64,000 nucleotides of DNA, from positions 4,588,501 to 4,652,500 of the forward strand of contig NZ_CP115396.1 of the NCBI RefSeq assembly GCF_027625995.1. Direction: 5' to 3'. The stretch comes from Hymenobacter yonginensis. GTDB taxonomy: Bacteria > Bacteroidota > Bacteroidia > Cytophagales > Hymenobacteraceae. A program made the translations under genes and the position numbers. The notes under the pieces are model-generated. The model saw only the letters and a list, made by a program, of their open reading frames with translations, had not been told where the DNA came from and did no database searches. Shown piece by piece: positions 15,468 to 23,481 of the stretch (the first letter of the stretch is position 1; each line of letters opens with the position of its first letter).

Positions 15468-17453
15468 CTAGCGCGCCACGATGAGCTTCTGGCCGGGCTT
15501 TACTTCGTCGGAAGTGAGATGATTGAGGCGCCGCAACTCGTCCACGGTAATGCCCTGGTAGCGCCGCGAGATGTTGTAGAGCGTGTCGCCCTTCTGCACC
15601 AGATGCACCTTTTGCTCGGCCACTTCGCGTGTGGCTGGCTTCCGGGCGGCCAGGGCAGGCTTCTGTGCTGTACGGGTCGAAGCCGGGCGGCTCGGGGCCG
15701 GGGCGTTGTCGTCGTCGGGGGCGGCCAGCAGTAGCTTCTGCCCGGGCATCACCTTCTCCGATTCCAGCCGGTTCCAGGCCATCAGCTGACTGATCGTCAG
15801 GCCCCGGCTTTGCGCCACCTTCGCCAGATTGTCGCCGCGCCGCACCACGTAGGTGGCGGGCATGGAGTCATCGGCTACCGCAAGCGTGGCCGCAGCAGCC
15901 GCGGCCTCCTGGCCGATAAGCTGCGGATTGCGGTTGGCAATAGCGGCCTTCAGCGGTTCGGCGGCGGCTACCATCTCAGCCATGGTGGCAGCGGTAGGTG
16001 CTGGGCCGGTAGTTCTGGCCGCAGGCGTGGCTAGGCGCGACGGCACCGAGGGTTTGCGGTCGGCCGCGGCTACAGCCCGGGCGGCGGGCGCGGCGGGCTG
16101 GGCAATCGGCACAAATACTACCAGCTGCTTGCCCGGCACCAGGGCTTTGCCTTTGCGCAGGCCGTTCCAGCGCGCGAGCTGGGCAGTCGTTACGTCGTAG
16201 CGCTCGGCCACTGCCGCCGCCGACTCGCCGCGCCGGACCGTGTGGCGCACGCGCCGAAAGCGCGGGGCCGCCACTTCTGTTTCTTCGCGCGGCCCGCCGC
16301 TGGCCGCCAGCGTCCGCGACGGGAAAGGCACTACGCCTTCCAGACGGGCCATCAGCGGCTGCAACGGCTGCGGCAGATCAACCTGGGGCCGGCAGTAGTC
16401 GAACAGGGTGGCGCGGTCTACTACGGCCAGCTGCGGGCGCACGGCTGCCGGAATCTGCACGGTATAGGCCCGGTAGCCTTCGGGCAGCCAGCTGCGGCGC
16501 AGCTCGGGGTTGTAGCGCAGCAGCGCGGCCGAGTCGGGCAGGCCGCAGGCCTGGCTGAGGCGGTGCAGGTCGAGGGCGTGGCCGCCTACCTGCAGGGTGT
16601 CCATGGCTTCGGCGTAGCGGTATTTCAGGTCCGGTGAGTGCAGTTGGTGGGCCTGGGCATACTGCATCGAGTACATGATAGCCGTGAAGGTGGGCACGTA
16701 GTTGCGCGTTTCCTTGGGCAGGTGCGGATACAGGTCCCAGAAGGTTTTCTTGCCCGTGCGGCGCATCACGCGCTGCATGCTGCCGGCGCCCCAGTTGTAG
16801 GCCGCCAGCACCAGCTCCCAGTCGTGGAAGATGCCGTAGAGGTAGCGCAGGTGCTTGCAGGCCGCTTCTGTGGACTTCTCCGGGTTCATGCGCTCGTCCA
16901 CCCAGTCGTCGCGGCGCAGGCGCAGGTCGCCGGCCGTGGGGCCCATGAACTGCCACAGCCCGGTAGCGCCCACCGGCGACTTGGCCGTCGGAATCAGGGC
17001 TGATTCCACCACGGCCAGGTACTTAAGGTCGGTGGGCAGATTGTACTTGGCGAGGTACTTCTCGAACAGCGGAAAATACACGTTTTCGCGCTCCAGCACC
17101 CGTTGCATGTACTTGCGGTTGCGCTCCGTAAACAGCTTCACAAACGACATCACGGCCGGATTGAAGGTGTGGGGCGCATCGGTTTCAAAGCAGTTGATCC
17201 GGTCCCCGACCAGGTCGCGCAGCTCGGGCGGGGTCTGTAGCCAGGCCAGCCGCACGGAGTCTATGACAATGGGCTCGGCCGCCAGCGAATCGGGGAGCAG
17301 CTGCAGGTCTACCACCTGCGTGGTGTCGTCGGCGGGGATAGTGGGGGGGGGCTGCGGCAAATTAAACGGACGCGTCTGCGCCATGCCGGCGTGAGAAGCC
17401 ACCAATCCCAGCACCCCGCTGGCCACCACAACACGCAACAACTGTTTCTTCAT
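15468..17453 (-). CDS. LysM-containing lytic transglycosylase (MltD-like)
   Basis: Periplasmic peptidoglycan lyase of about 661 residues from the ATG at 17453, signal peptide MKKQLLRVVVASGVLGLVAS. The transglycosylase domain has the catalytic Glu in YLAVVESALIPTAKSPVGAT, then GLWQFMGPTA and LVLAAYNWGAGSMQRVM. Three LysM cell-wall-binding modules follow, at HTVRRGESAAAVAERYDVTT, YVVRRGDNLAKVAQSRGLTI and HLVQKGDTLYNISRRYQGIT. Alanine-rich linkers separate them. Length and layout match Bacteroidota MltD-like enzymes. It lies between gatA and the FrnE gene, each with its own terminator. Confidence 0.93.
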   Translation of the reverse strand: MKKQLLRVVVASGVLGLVASHAGMAQTRPFNLPQPPPTIPADDTTQVVDLQLLPDSLAAEPIVIDSVRLAWLQTPPELRDLVGDRINCFETDAPHTFNPAVMSFVKLFTERNRKYMQRVLERENVYFPLFEKYLAKYNLPTDLKYLAVVESALIPTAKSPVGATGLWQFMGPTAGDLRLRRDDWVDERMNPEKSTEAACKHLRYLYGIFHDWELVLAAYNWGAGSMQRVMRRTGKKTFWDLYPHLPKETRNYVPTFTAIMYSMQYAQAHQLHSPDLKYRYAEAMDTLQVGGHALDLHRLSQACGLPDSAALLRYNPELRRSWLPEGYRAYTVQIPAAVRPQLAVVDRATLFDYCRPQVDLPQPLQPLMARLEGVVPFPSRTLAASGGPREETEVAAPRFRRVRHTVRRGESAAAVAERYDVTTAQLARWNGLRKGKALVPGKQLVVFVPIAQPAAPAARAVAAADRKPSVPSRLATPAARTTGPAPTAATMAEMVAAAEPLKAAIANRNPQLIGQEAAAAAATLAVADDSMPATYVVRRGDNLAKVAQSRGLTISQLMAWNRLESEKVMPGQKLLLAAPDDDNAPAPSRPASTRTAQKPALAARKPATREVAEQKVHLVQKGDTLYNISRRYQGITVDELRRLNHLTSDEVKPGQKLIVAR

Positions 17454-17547
17454 TTCTTCGCCTGGGTCGTCGTGAAAAAAAACGAAAAGCCCTGATTCAA
17501 ATCGGGTTAAATATACTGCCTGCAAGTGCAACTTCCCGGCAAAAGCA

Positions 17548-17585
17548 AAAAACGACGGGGTGCGCAGCGGCACCTCGTCGTTTTT
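17548..17585. terminator. Bidirectional terminator between gatA and the transglycosylase
   Basis: The stem is AAAAACGACGGGGTGC (from 17549) with GGCACCTCGTCGTTTTT (to 17585), with one G-U pair and a small loop. The A and T runs at either end let it act in both directions. It follows gatA on the minus strand by about 22 bases. Confidence 0.8.
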
Positions 17586-17606
17586 GCTTGCAAGCGCCGC
17601 GCTGGG

Positions 17607-19049
17607 TTAAGCGGGCGTCAGGGTTTCAGTCAAGGACTTGGCAAAGGCCAGCAGATGCTCTTCGCGGAACGCGCCGCTTATCACCTGCAGGCCGATGGGC
17701 AGCCCGGCCGAGTCGTTGCCGGCCGGGATGGAAACGGCCGGTACGCCAGCCAGCGAGGCCTGCACCGTGAAAATATCGGCCAGGTACATGGCCAGCGTGT
17801 CCTTGTTCACTTCCCCGATGCGGAAGGCCGTAGTGGGGGCCGTAGGCAGCACCAGGAAATCGTATTGGCGCAGCAGCTCATCGGTTTTGTCTTTGATGAG
17901 GCGGCGCACCTGCTGGGCTTTGGTGTAGTAGGCGTCGTAGTAGTCAGCCGACAGCACAAAAGTGCCGAGCAGAATCCGGCGCTGCACCTCGGGCCCGAAG
18001 CCCTGAGAGCGGGTCTTTTTGTACAGCGAAGCCAGATCGGTGGCGTCAGGGGCCCGGTAACCATACTTCACGCCATCGAAGCGGCTCAGGTTGGAGCTGG
18101 CTTCGGCGGTGGTCAGGATGTAGTAGGTGGGCACCATGTAGTCGAGGTAGGGGAAATCCACCGCGTCTACTACGTGGCCCTGGCCGCGCAGCTCGTCGAG
18201 CGTGTGCTCCAGCGCTTCTTTGATTTCGGCATTGAGACCTGGGCGCTCCACGGCATCCCGGATGTAGCCGATGCGGTAGTGCGGCGCGGGCTCCAGCAGC
18301 TGGCTGTAGGCCGGCACGTCGCGCTGGCTCACGGTGCTGTCGAAGGTGTCGGCGCCGGCCATCACCTCCAGCAGCACGGCGGCATCTTCCACCGAGCGGG
18401 TGAGGGTGCCGATCTGGTCGAAGGAAGAGGCGTACGCCACCAGCCCGTAGCGTGAAATACGCGAATATGTAGGCTTGAAGCCCACAATCCCGCAAAACGC
18501 CGCTGGCTGCCGCACCGAGCCGCCGGTATCAGAGCCGATGGATGCCAGGCAGAAATCGGCCTGCACCGCCACGGCCGAGCCGCCGGAAGAGCCGCCTGAT
18601 ACCCGCTCTTCGTCCAGGGCATTGCGCACCGGGCCGAAGTATGAGGTTTCGTTGGAGGCGCCCATGGCAAACTCGTCGCAGTTCTGTCGACCGATGAAGA
18701 TGGCGTCTTCATCGAGCAGCCGCTGCACCGCCGAGGCCGTGAACAGCGACTTGAACCCGTCGAGGATGTGGCTGCTGCTTTGCAGAGCATGGTCTTTGTA
18801 GGCCAGCACGTCCTTCAGGCCAATCACCATGCCGGCCAGCTTGCCGGCCGTACCGGCGGCCAGCTTGGCGTCTACGGCGTCGGCTTGGGCGCGGGCCTCG
18901 TCGGGCCATACTTCCAGAAAAGCATTCAAGCGGCTGTTGTGCCGCTCGATGTTATCCAGGTAATACTCCACGAGCTGACGGCAGGTGGTGGTACCTGCCG
19001 TCAGCTCGCTGCGAACTTCCGTGAGAGAATGAAAGCGTCTCAAATTCAA
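17607..19049 (-). CDS. gatA: Asp-tRNA(Asn)/Glu-tRNA(Gln) amidotransferase subunit A
   Basis: Glutaminase/amidase subunit of the GatCAB transamidosome that makes Gln-tRNA and Asn-tRNA by amidation. 480 residues. The Ser-cisSer-Lys triad is visible at Lys79 (GMVIGLKD), Ser154 (SGGSSGGSAV) and Ser178 (SDTGGSVRQPA), at the same numbers as in the well-studied Gram-positive enzyme. The C-terminal part has LVLPTAPTTAFRIGE and AGVPAVSIPAGNDSAGLPIG. The tatA genes lie immediately upstream on the same strand, separated by 8 bases. gatB and gatC are not in the window. Confidence 0.94.
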   Translation of the reverse strand: MNLRRFHSLTEVRSELTAGTTTCRQLVEYYLDNIERHNSRLNAFLEVWPDEARAQADAVDAKLAAGTAGKLAGMVIGLKDVLAYKDHALQSSSHILDGFKSLFTASAVQRLLDEDAIFIGRQNCDEFAMGASNETSYFGPVRNALDEERVSGGSSGGSAVAVQADFCLASIGSDTGGSVRQPAAFCGIVGFKPTYSRISRYGLVAYASSFDQIGTLTRSVEDAAVLLEVMAGADTFDSTVSQRDVPAYSQLLEPAPHYRIGYIRDAVERPGLNAEIKEALEHTLDELRGQGHVVDAVDFPYLDYMVPTYYILTTAEASSNLSRFDGVKYGYRAPDATDLASLYKKTRSQGFGPEVQRRILLGTFVLSADYYDAYYTKAQQVRRLIKDKTDELLRQYDFLVLPTAPTTAFRIGEVNKDTLAMYLADIFTVQASLAGVPAVSIPAGNDSAGLPIGLQVISGAFREEHLLAFAKSLTETLTPA

Positions 19050-19057
19050 GGAATCAA

Positions 19058-19495
19058 TTAGGACATTTGGTCAAGACGGGGGCGCTCGGCGGGAGCGGCT
19101 ACCGGAGGCGTAATGCCGCCATCCATTGGCGGAGCAACCGGGGGCACGTAGGCAGCCGGAGCAGCTTCGGGGGCAGCGTAAGCCGCATCAGGCAGGGCCT
19201 GGTGGCCGGGCTGCTCTACAGGGTGCTGCACAACTGGCTGAGGTGCTACCGGAGCGGCATAGTTCGGGTTGAACTGCTGCTGGTAGGGCTGCTGCGGCTG
19301 CTGCTGGTTGCCGGCGTTTTCAAACTCGCTGCGGATTTCCTGCGAAGCATCCTTGAACTCACGGATGCCCTTGCCCAGGCCACGTGCCAACTCCGGAATC
19401 TTGTTGGCACCGAAGAAAATCAGGATAACGACGAGAACGAGCATCATCTCGCCGCCGCCTATGCCTTCCAGAAAAAGAAAAAGGGGAGTATGCAT
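19058..19495 (-). CDS. tatA: TatA/E-family twin-arginine translocase subunit with long C-tail
   Basis: A 145-residue protein with one N-terminal membrane helix (MMLVLVVILIFFGANKIPEL), the FFGANKIPELARGLGKGIRE hinge and amphipathic helix of the TatA family, and then a tail of about 90 residues rich in Pro, Gln, Ala and Tyr. TatA forms the membrane pore that passes folded proteins. The gene lies in a pair with the shorter paralogue upstream (gap of 12 bases) and just upstream of gatA. The long low-complexity tail is unusual compared with ordinary TatA. No TatC is in the window. Confidence 0.88.
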   Translation of the reverse strand: MHTPLFLFLEGIGGGEMMLVLVVILIFFGANKIPELARGLGKGIREFKDASQEIRSEFENAGNQQQPQQPYQQQFNPNYAAPVAPQPVVQHPVEQPGHQALPDAAYAAPEAAPAAYVPPVAPPMDGGITPPVAAPAERPRLDQMS

Positions 19496-19507
19496 GAGCT
19501 GAAAGAA

Positions 19508-19768
19508 TTAAGCCTGCGGCTGGTTAGGATTGGTGGTAGGGTTGATGGGCGCGTTGGGGTTGATAGGAGCCCCGGGCGCGGCCGGCCGGTCGCGGTACTC
19601 CGGCTGCGGCTCCTTGGAGGCCGCCTTGAACTCGCGGATGCCCTGGCCCATACCCCGGAACATCTCGGGAATGCGCTTGGCGCCAAAGAACAACACCAGA
19701 ATCAGAACGATGAACAGTATGGTGCGCGGCGCAATGGCCAAAATCAAAAGGGAAAGGAGCATAAACAA
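19508..19768 (-). CDS. tatA: TatA/E-family twin-arginine translocase subunit, short
   Basis: An 86-residue paralogue with N-terminal membrane helix TILFIVLILVLFFGAKRIPE followed by MFRGMGQGIREFKAASKEPQ, the TatA hinge and amphipathic helix, and a short Pro/Asn-rich end (PINPNAPINPTTNPNQPQA). It is the first gene of the tat-gat run, and 12 bases separate it from the longer copy. Having two adjacent TatA-like proteins suggests a TatA/TatE pair or specialised functions. Confidence 0.88.
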   Translation of the reverse strand: MFMLLSLLILAIAPRTILFIVLILVLFFGAKRIPEMFRGMGQGIREFKAASKEPQPEYRDRPAAPGAPINPNAPINPTTNPNQPQA

Positions 19769-20083
19769 GACCCTGAGGGTACGGTTTGGAGTGGAAAGCC
19801 TAGGTACGCATACGGAGCTGCGTCAGGATTGGTAAAGGTACCCCATAATTTTAAAAAAAGTGCCCGCTGGCTGTACATGGCACCTGAGCCCGACAGGCAA
19901 TCCGGCCGGCCGTAAACTTCGTACGCAACTTACTGGTTTGTCGAGGCCAACGCCATGTTGGCCGAGTATTATCCTGTTTCTGGCGTGCAAAATTGACGGT
20001 TTGTCGTTACTTGCGGTTCTACTATCCTCAGGCTTTCTATACTAAGTACTTCACGTGTTGGCGTACGTTTTTCCTTTCAGTCT
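19769..20083. other. Divergent promoter region between tatA and the GAF-LytTR gene
   Basis: This 315-base space is less GC-rich than its surroundings. A TACCTTTA sequence on the minus strand (bases 19845-19838) is a candidate -7 element for the tat genes. TTGACGG at 19993 and TTGTCG just after it could belong to a plus-strand promoter for the regulator. No gene is visible, but the leader of the regulator could be about 80 bases. Confidence 0.5.
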
Positions 20084-21058
20084 ATGCAAAAGATTAACAC
20101 GACCACTCCGGTTTCTACCAAGCTTAAAAGGGGAGAAGCGGCAACAGTGTCTCCGGCATTGTGGGAAGAGGACCGGGTTGAGGCCTTGCGCAGCTACTAT
20201 ATTCTGGACACTCCGCCCGAGGAAGCCTTCAATAACCTAGTGCGGCTGGCTGCATACATATGCGGGACACCCATTTCGCTGGTGTCGCTGATTGACTCCA
20301 AGCGGCAATGGATCAAGGCCCGAACCGGGCCCCTCGACATCATTGATGCGCCCCGCGACGTCTCGTTTTGCCAGCATGCTATGATGGCCGAGGACGTGCT
20401 GGAAATCCGGGACCCGCACCTGAATCCGCTATACAAAGACTACCCTGCCGTGGCCAATGACCCGGGCGTGCGCTTCTACGCAGGCGCCCCGCTCACCACG
20501 CCGGACGGCATGCCGCTGGGCACCATCTGCACCATCGACACGGAACCCCGCACGCTTACCGAGCAGCAGCGGGACGCCCTGCGCATTCTGGCCAAGGAGG
20601 TGATGTCGCACTTGGAGCTGCGGCGGGCGCGGCAGCAGCTGGAGCTGGAGCAGCAGAAGATGGACGGCCTGCTGCGCATGGCCAACGACAATGCGCAGTC
20701 GATGTTTGTGAGCAGCCGGCACGAAATCTTCGTCAAGCAGGACCACAAGCTGGTGCGGGTGCATACCGACGATATCCGGTACGTAGAGGCGTTGGGCGAC
20801 TACGTCAATATCTACACTTCGCGGGAGCGGTACACCGTGTACAGCACCATGAAGGAGCTGGAAGCCAAGCTGCCGGTTCGCGAGTTTGCCCGCATCCACC
20901 GCAAGTACATTGTATGCCTCGACCGTATCACGGCCATCGAAGGCGACGCCGTGCAGATTGATACCGGCCGCAGCCAGGACCGCTCGCCGATTCCGGCTCT
21001 TATCCCCATTGGCAACTCCTACAAAGCCGTTTTGCTAAGCCGACTGAACCTGATATAA
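20084..21058 (+). CDS. GAF-LytTR regulator (no receiver domain)
   Basis: A 324-residue protein with a GAF sensor domain (about residues 30-190: LRSYYILDTPPEEAFNNLVR, then DRQWIKARTG-like core SFCQHAMMAEDVLEI, RFYAGAPLTTPDGMPLGTIC), a coiled-coil linker (LELRRARQQLELEQQK) and a LytTR DNA-binding domain (FVKQDHKLVRVHTDDIRYVE ALGDYVNIYT, RIHRKYIVCLDRI). The usual partner is a response regulator with a REC domain, but here the LytTR is joined to a ligand-sensing GAF, so it may work without a kinase. It ends near a terminator at 21258-21290. Ligand unknown. Confidence 0.85.
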   Translation: MQKINTTTPVSTKLKRGEAATVSPALWEEDRVEALRSYYILDTPPEEAFNNLVRLAAYICGTPISLVSLIDSKRQWIKARTGPLDIIDAPRDVSFCQHAMMAEDVLEIRDPHLNPLYKDYPAVANDPGVRFYAGAPLTTPDGMPLGTICTIDTEPRTLTEQQRDALRILAKEVMSHLELRRARQQLELEQQKMDGLLRMANDNAQSMFVSSRHEIFVKQDHKLVRVHTDDIRYVEALGDYVNIYTSRERYTVYSTMKELEAKLPVREFARIHRKYIVCLDRITAIEGDAVQIDTGRSQDRSPIPALIPIGNSYKAVLLSRLNLI

Positions 21059-21257
21059 TGTTCCGGCAGCGCAGGAAATTTGCCAGATAGTAGTTCGGCG
21101 GGAAAAATCCGGTCTTCACCGAATAAAATACACTGCTTGACTACCATCCGTCTATATTTCGGAATGTTATCGGGGTGTGAGTCGGTGGCCAGCGCACCTT
21201 TCCGGGGTGTCTGTATCCTTCGCCATACTGATAGCTAAGTTTGTTTTCATAGCTCAG

Positions 21258-21290
21258 AAAGACACCGCACATTGTACGGTGTCTTTTTTT
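21258..21290 (+). terminator. Rho-independent terminator 200 bases after the GAF-LytTR gene
   Basis: Stem AAAGACACCG (21258-21267) pairs with CGGTGTCTTT (21277-21286), followed by a T run to 21290. It also has A's on the opposite side. About 200 bases separate it from the regulator's stop, so it may end either the regulator's 3' leader or a small RNA. Confidence 0.8.
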
Positions 21291-21329
21291 GTCTGTACCG
21301 CTAAAGGCGCGAGGAAATGCAGGAGCCTG

Positions 21330-22727
21330 CTAATGGCGGCCGAGCCAGTTTTCCGGGTTGAGGTTGGAGCTGTTGCGCCACACCTGAAACTGCACCTCCG
21401 AGGTGCCCTCGGAGCTGGTGTACACCGTGCCGATCTGCTGGCGCATCTTCACGGTCTGGCCCTCACTTACGCTCACGCCGCGCAGCTTGGCGTACACCGT
21501 GAAGTACTCGCCGTGCTGGATCATGACGATGTTGTTCATGCCCGGCACGCTGGCTACGGTCAGGACCTTGCCGTCGAAAATGGCCCGCACCGGCTCGCCG
21601 GCGCTGGTCTGGATATCCACGCCGCGGTTTTCCACCACCACGTTCTTCAGCACCGGGTGGTTGTGGCGGCCAAACCGCTGCGAGATGAACCCCTTGGCCA
21701 CTGGCCACAGCAGACTGCCCCGGTTATCGGCAAACGACGACGACAGAACCGCCGTTTCGGGCGTGAGCGTTACCCGGTCGGTGCGAACGGCGGCGGCGGG
21801 CTCGGCCGGCTCGGAGTAGGTGCGGCCAGCTCCTTCGGGGGCGGTGCGACCGGGCGCGGCGGCGGTGGCCCGCTCGGCCCGCTCGCGGGCGGCGGCGCGG
21901 GCCGCAGCTTTGGCGGCGGCCACCCGGGCGGCGCGGGCTATTTCCTCGCGCACGCGCTCGGCAATCAGGTTATCGAGGCGGCCGATGGCGCGCTGGCGGT
22001 CGGCCAGCTCCTGGCGCAGGCCCTGTTCCTGCTGGCTGAGCTTAGTCACGACCTGGTCTTGCTGGGTTTTCAGCGTGACGAGGTTGTTCTTTTCGGCTAC
22101 CTGGGTGTTGAGCAGCTGGCCTTTTTCCTGCTTTTTCACCTGCAGGCCCGTGAGCTGCTGGGTGAGGCGCTGCTGGGTGCCCGTAATCTGGGCAGCCTGG
22201 GCCTGGCGCACTTCGGCATACTGCCGGATGTAGCGCAGCCGCAGCATGAACTGGTTGAACGACTCGGCCGCAAACAGAAACATCAGCCGGTTATAGCTAT
22301 TGGCCGTTTTCGAGCCGGCATAAATAAGCTTGGCGTATTCGGCCTTGAGCTGCTGCAGGCTCTGCTGGGTTTGCTGCACCTGGGTCTGGGTCTGCACCAC
22401 GTCGGTTTCGATGTAGCGCAGCTCCGACGAGATGTTGCGGATGACGCCCTGCTGCACCGTCAGCTTTTCCTTGAGGGCGTTGAGCTGGCCCAGCGAGGCC
22501 TGCTTCTGGCGCTGGGTCTGCTCCAGGATGCGGCTGGCTTCCTGAATCCGGCGCAGCGTGTTGCGCCGCTCGCGCTCCAGCTGGGCTTTTGATTTCTGGG
22601 CCGGGCGCTTTCTGGACGACGCGCTCCGCTGCGCCAGCACGCGGCTGGCGGGCACCAAACCCAGCGGAGCCAGCTGGCTCAGCAGCAACAGGGCCGCCGC
22701 CAGCCAGCGCTTACTTCTTACGGGCAT
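21330..22727 (-). CDS. EnvC-like murein hydrolase activator (degenerate M23 domain)
   Basis: About 465 residues with signal peptide MPVRSKRWLAAALLLLSQLA. A long coiled coil (about 40-250, Gln/Arg-rich) precedes an Ala/Arg-rich linker and a C-terminal M23/LytM domain. In the domain the metal ligands are lost: the HxGxD position reads ENRGVDI, and the two HxH positions read YAKLRGV and VQFQVWR. This is the pattern of EnvC-type activators of cell-division amidases, not of an active endopeptidase. It is the last gene of the flippase-dut cluster and overlaps the DUF4292 gene by 17 bases. Confidence 0.87.
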   Translation of the reverse strand: MPVRSKRWLAAALLLLSQLAPLGLVPASRVLAQRSASSRKRPAQKSKAQLERERRNTLRRIQEASRILEQTQRQKQASLGQLNALKEKLTVQQGVIRNISSELRYIETDVVQTQTQVQQTQQSLQQLKAEYAKLIYAGSKTANSYNRLMFLFAAESFNQFMLRLRYIRQYAEVRQAQAAQITGTQQRLTQQLTGLQVKKQEKGQLLNTQVAEKNNLVTLKTQQDQVVTKLSQQEQGLRQELADRQRAIGRLDNLIAERVREEIARAARVAAAKAAARAAARERAERATAAAPGRTAPEGAGRTYSEPAEPAAAVRTDRVTLTPETAVLSSSFADNRGSLLWPVAKGFISQRFGRHNHPVLKNVVVENRGVDIQTSAGEPVRAIFDGKVLTVASVPGMNNIVMIQHGEYFTVYAKLRGVSVSEGQTVKMRQQIGTVYTSSEGTSEVQFQVWRNSSNLNPENWLGRH

Positions 22728-23481
22728 AGCCTTTCGGAATCGAAAACGGAAACTGCAGCCGCTCCTTGTCGACATCGACGGTGCGGTAGCTGATGGTGGC
22801 GGCCGTGGGCTTGGTGGTACCCTGCTGCAGCTGCAGCTGCGTGGTGTAGGCAAACGACTGCGGCGTGCGCTCCACCACCCGGAAATCGGTGTAGTCGACT
22901 GTCACCTTGTTCTGCGTAGCCGGGTCGTTCACAGTGAGCTGCTGCACCCGGGCCTTGCCCAGCTCAATGAGCTGCTGCACCAGCAGGCCGGCCTGCTCGT
23001 AGCTGACGCGCTGCACCGAGCCATCGGTCTGCACGGTGGGCTCGGTGGCGGGGTTGAGGGGCGGCAGGTAGTTGCCGAGCAGCAGGGCCTGCACCATCTC
23101 GAAGTTGACGGGCACGTTCAAGCGCTGGCTCAGGTAAGCGAAGTCGCCGGCGTAATACTCGCGGTGCAGCTTGTCGAGCACCTGCACCGAGTCGCGGGTG
23201 ATGTAGGCGCGCACGCCCTCAAATCCAATTAGCGACGCCGAAATCCAGATAACGCTGTCTTTGCGGATGCGCACGTTGATGTTGGCCGCCTGCTGATTGC
23301 CCTGCATATCAAACTGGGCCTTGCCTTTCGCCGACAGAAAGCGGAAGTCGACGTTCATGGCACGCACCGCCTCGGGCATGGGGCGGTTGCTGGCCTTCGA
23401 CTTGGTGGGGATGGCTTTCTTCTGGCAGCCGCCCAGTACGGCAGCGGCCAGAAACAGGCCAAGGGCAATGCGTTTACTCAT
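22711..23481 (-). CDS. DUF4292 lipoprotein
   Basis: A 256-residue lipoprotein: signal MSKRIALGLFLAAAVLGGCQ with lipobox LGGC, then KKAIPTKSKASNRPMPEAVR and a LolA/LolB-like beta structure (KDSVIWISASLIGFEGVRAY, TVDYTDFRVVERTPQSFAYT). DUF4292 is a Bacteroidota-specific family of unknown function, usually found in this gene order. Overlaps of 8 bases with the upstream TPR gene and 17 with the downstream M23 gene suggest translational coupling. The start chosen is the M of MSKR; an ATG ten codons earlier is less likely. Confidence 0.85.
   Translation of the reverse strand: MSKRIALGLFLAAAVLGGCQKKAIPTKSKASNRPMPEAVRAMNVDFRFLSAKGKAQFDMQGNQQAANINVRIRKDSVIWISASLIGFEGVRAYITRDSVQVLDKLHREYYAGDFAYLSQRLNVPVNFEMVQALLLGNYLPPLNPATEPTVQTDGSVQRVSYEQAGLLVQQLIELGKARVQQLTVNDPATQNKVTVDYTDFRVVERTPQSFAYTTQLQLQQGTTKPTAATISYRTVDVDKERLQFPFSIPKGYARKK

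Noticed and set aside
21177-22592. 471-residue plus-strand frame opposite the EnvC-like gene
   Set aside because: Gly/Leu/Ala-rich shadow; the minus frame has signal peptide, coiled coil and M23 fold.
21330-22727. Active M23 endopeptidase
   Set aside because: All metal-ligand His positions are replaced, so an activator role fits better.
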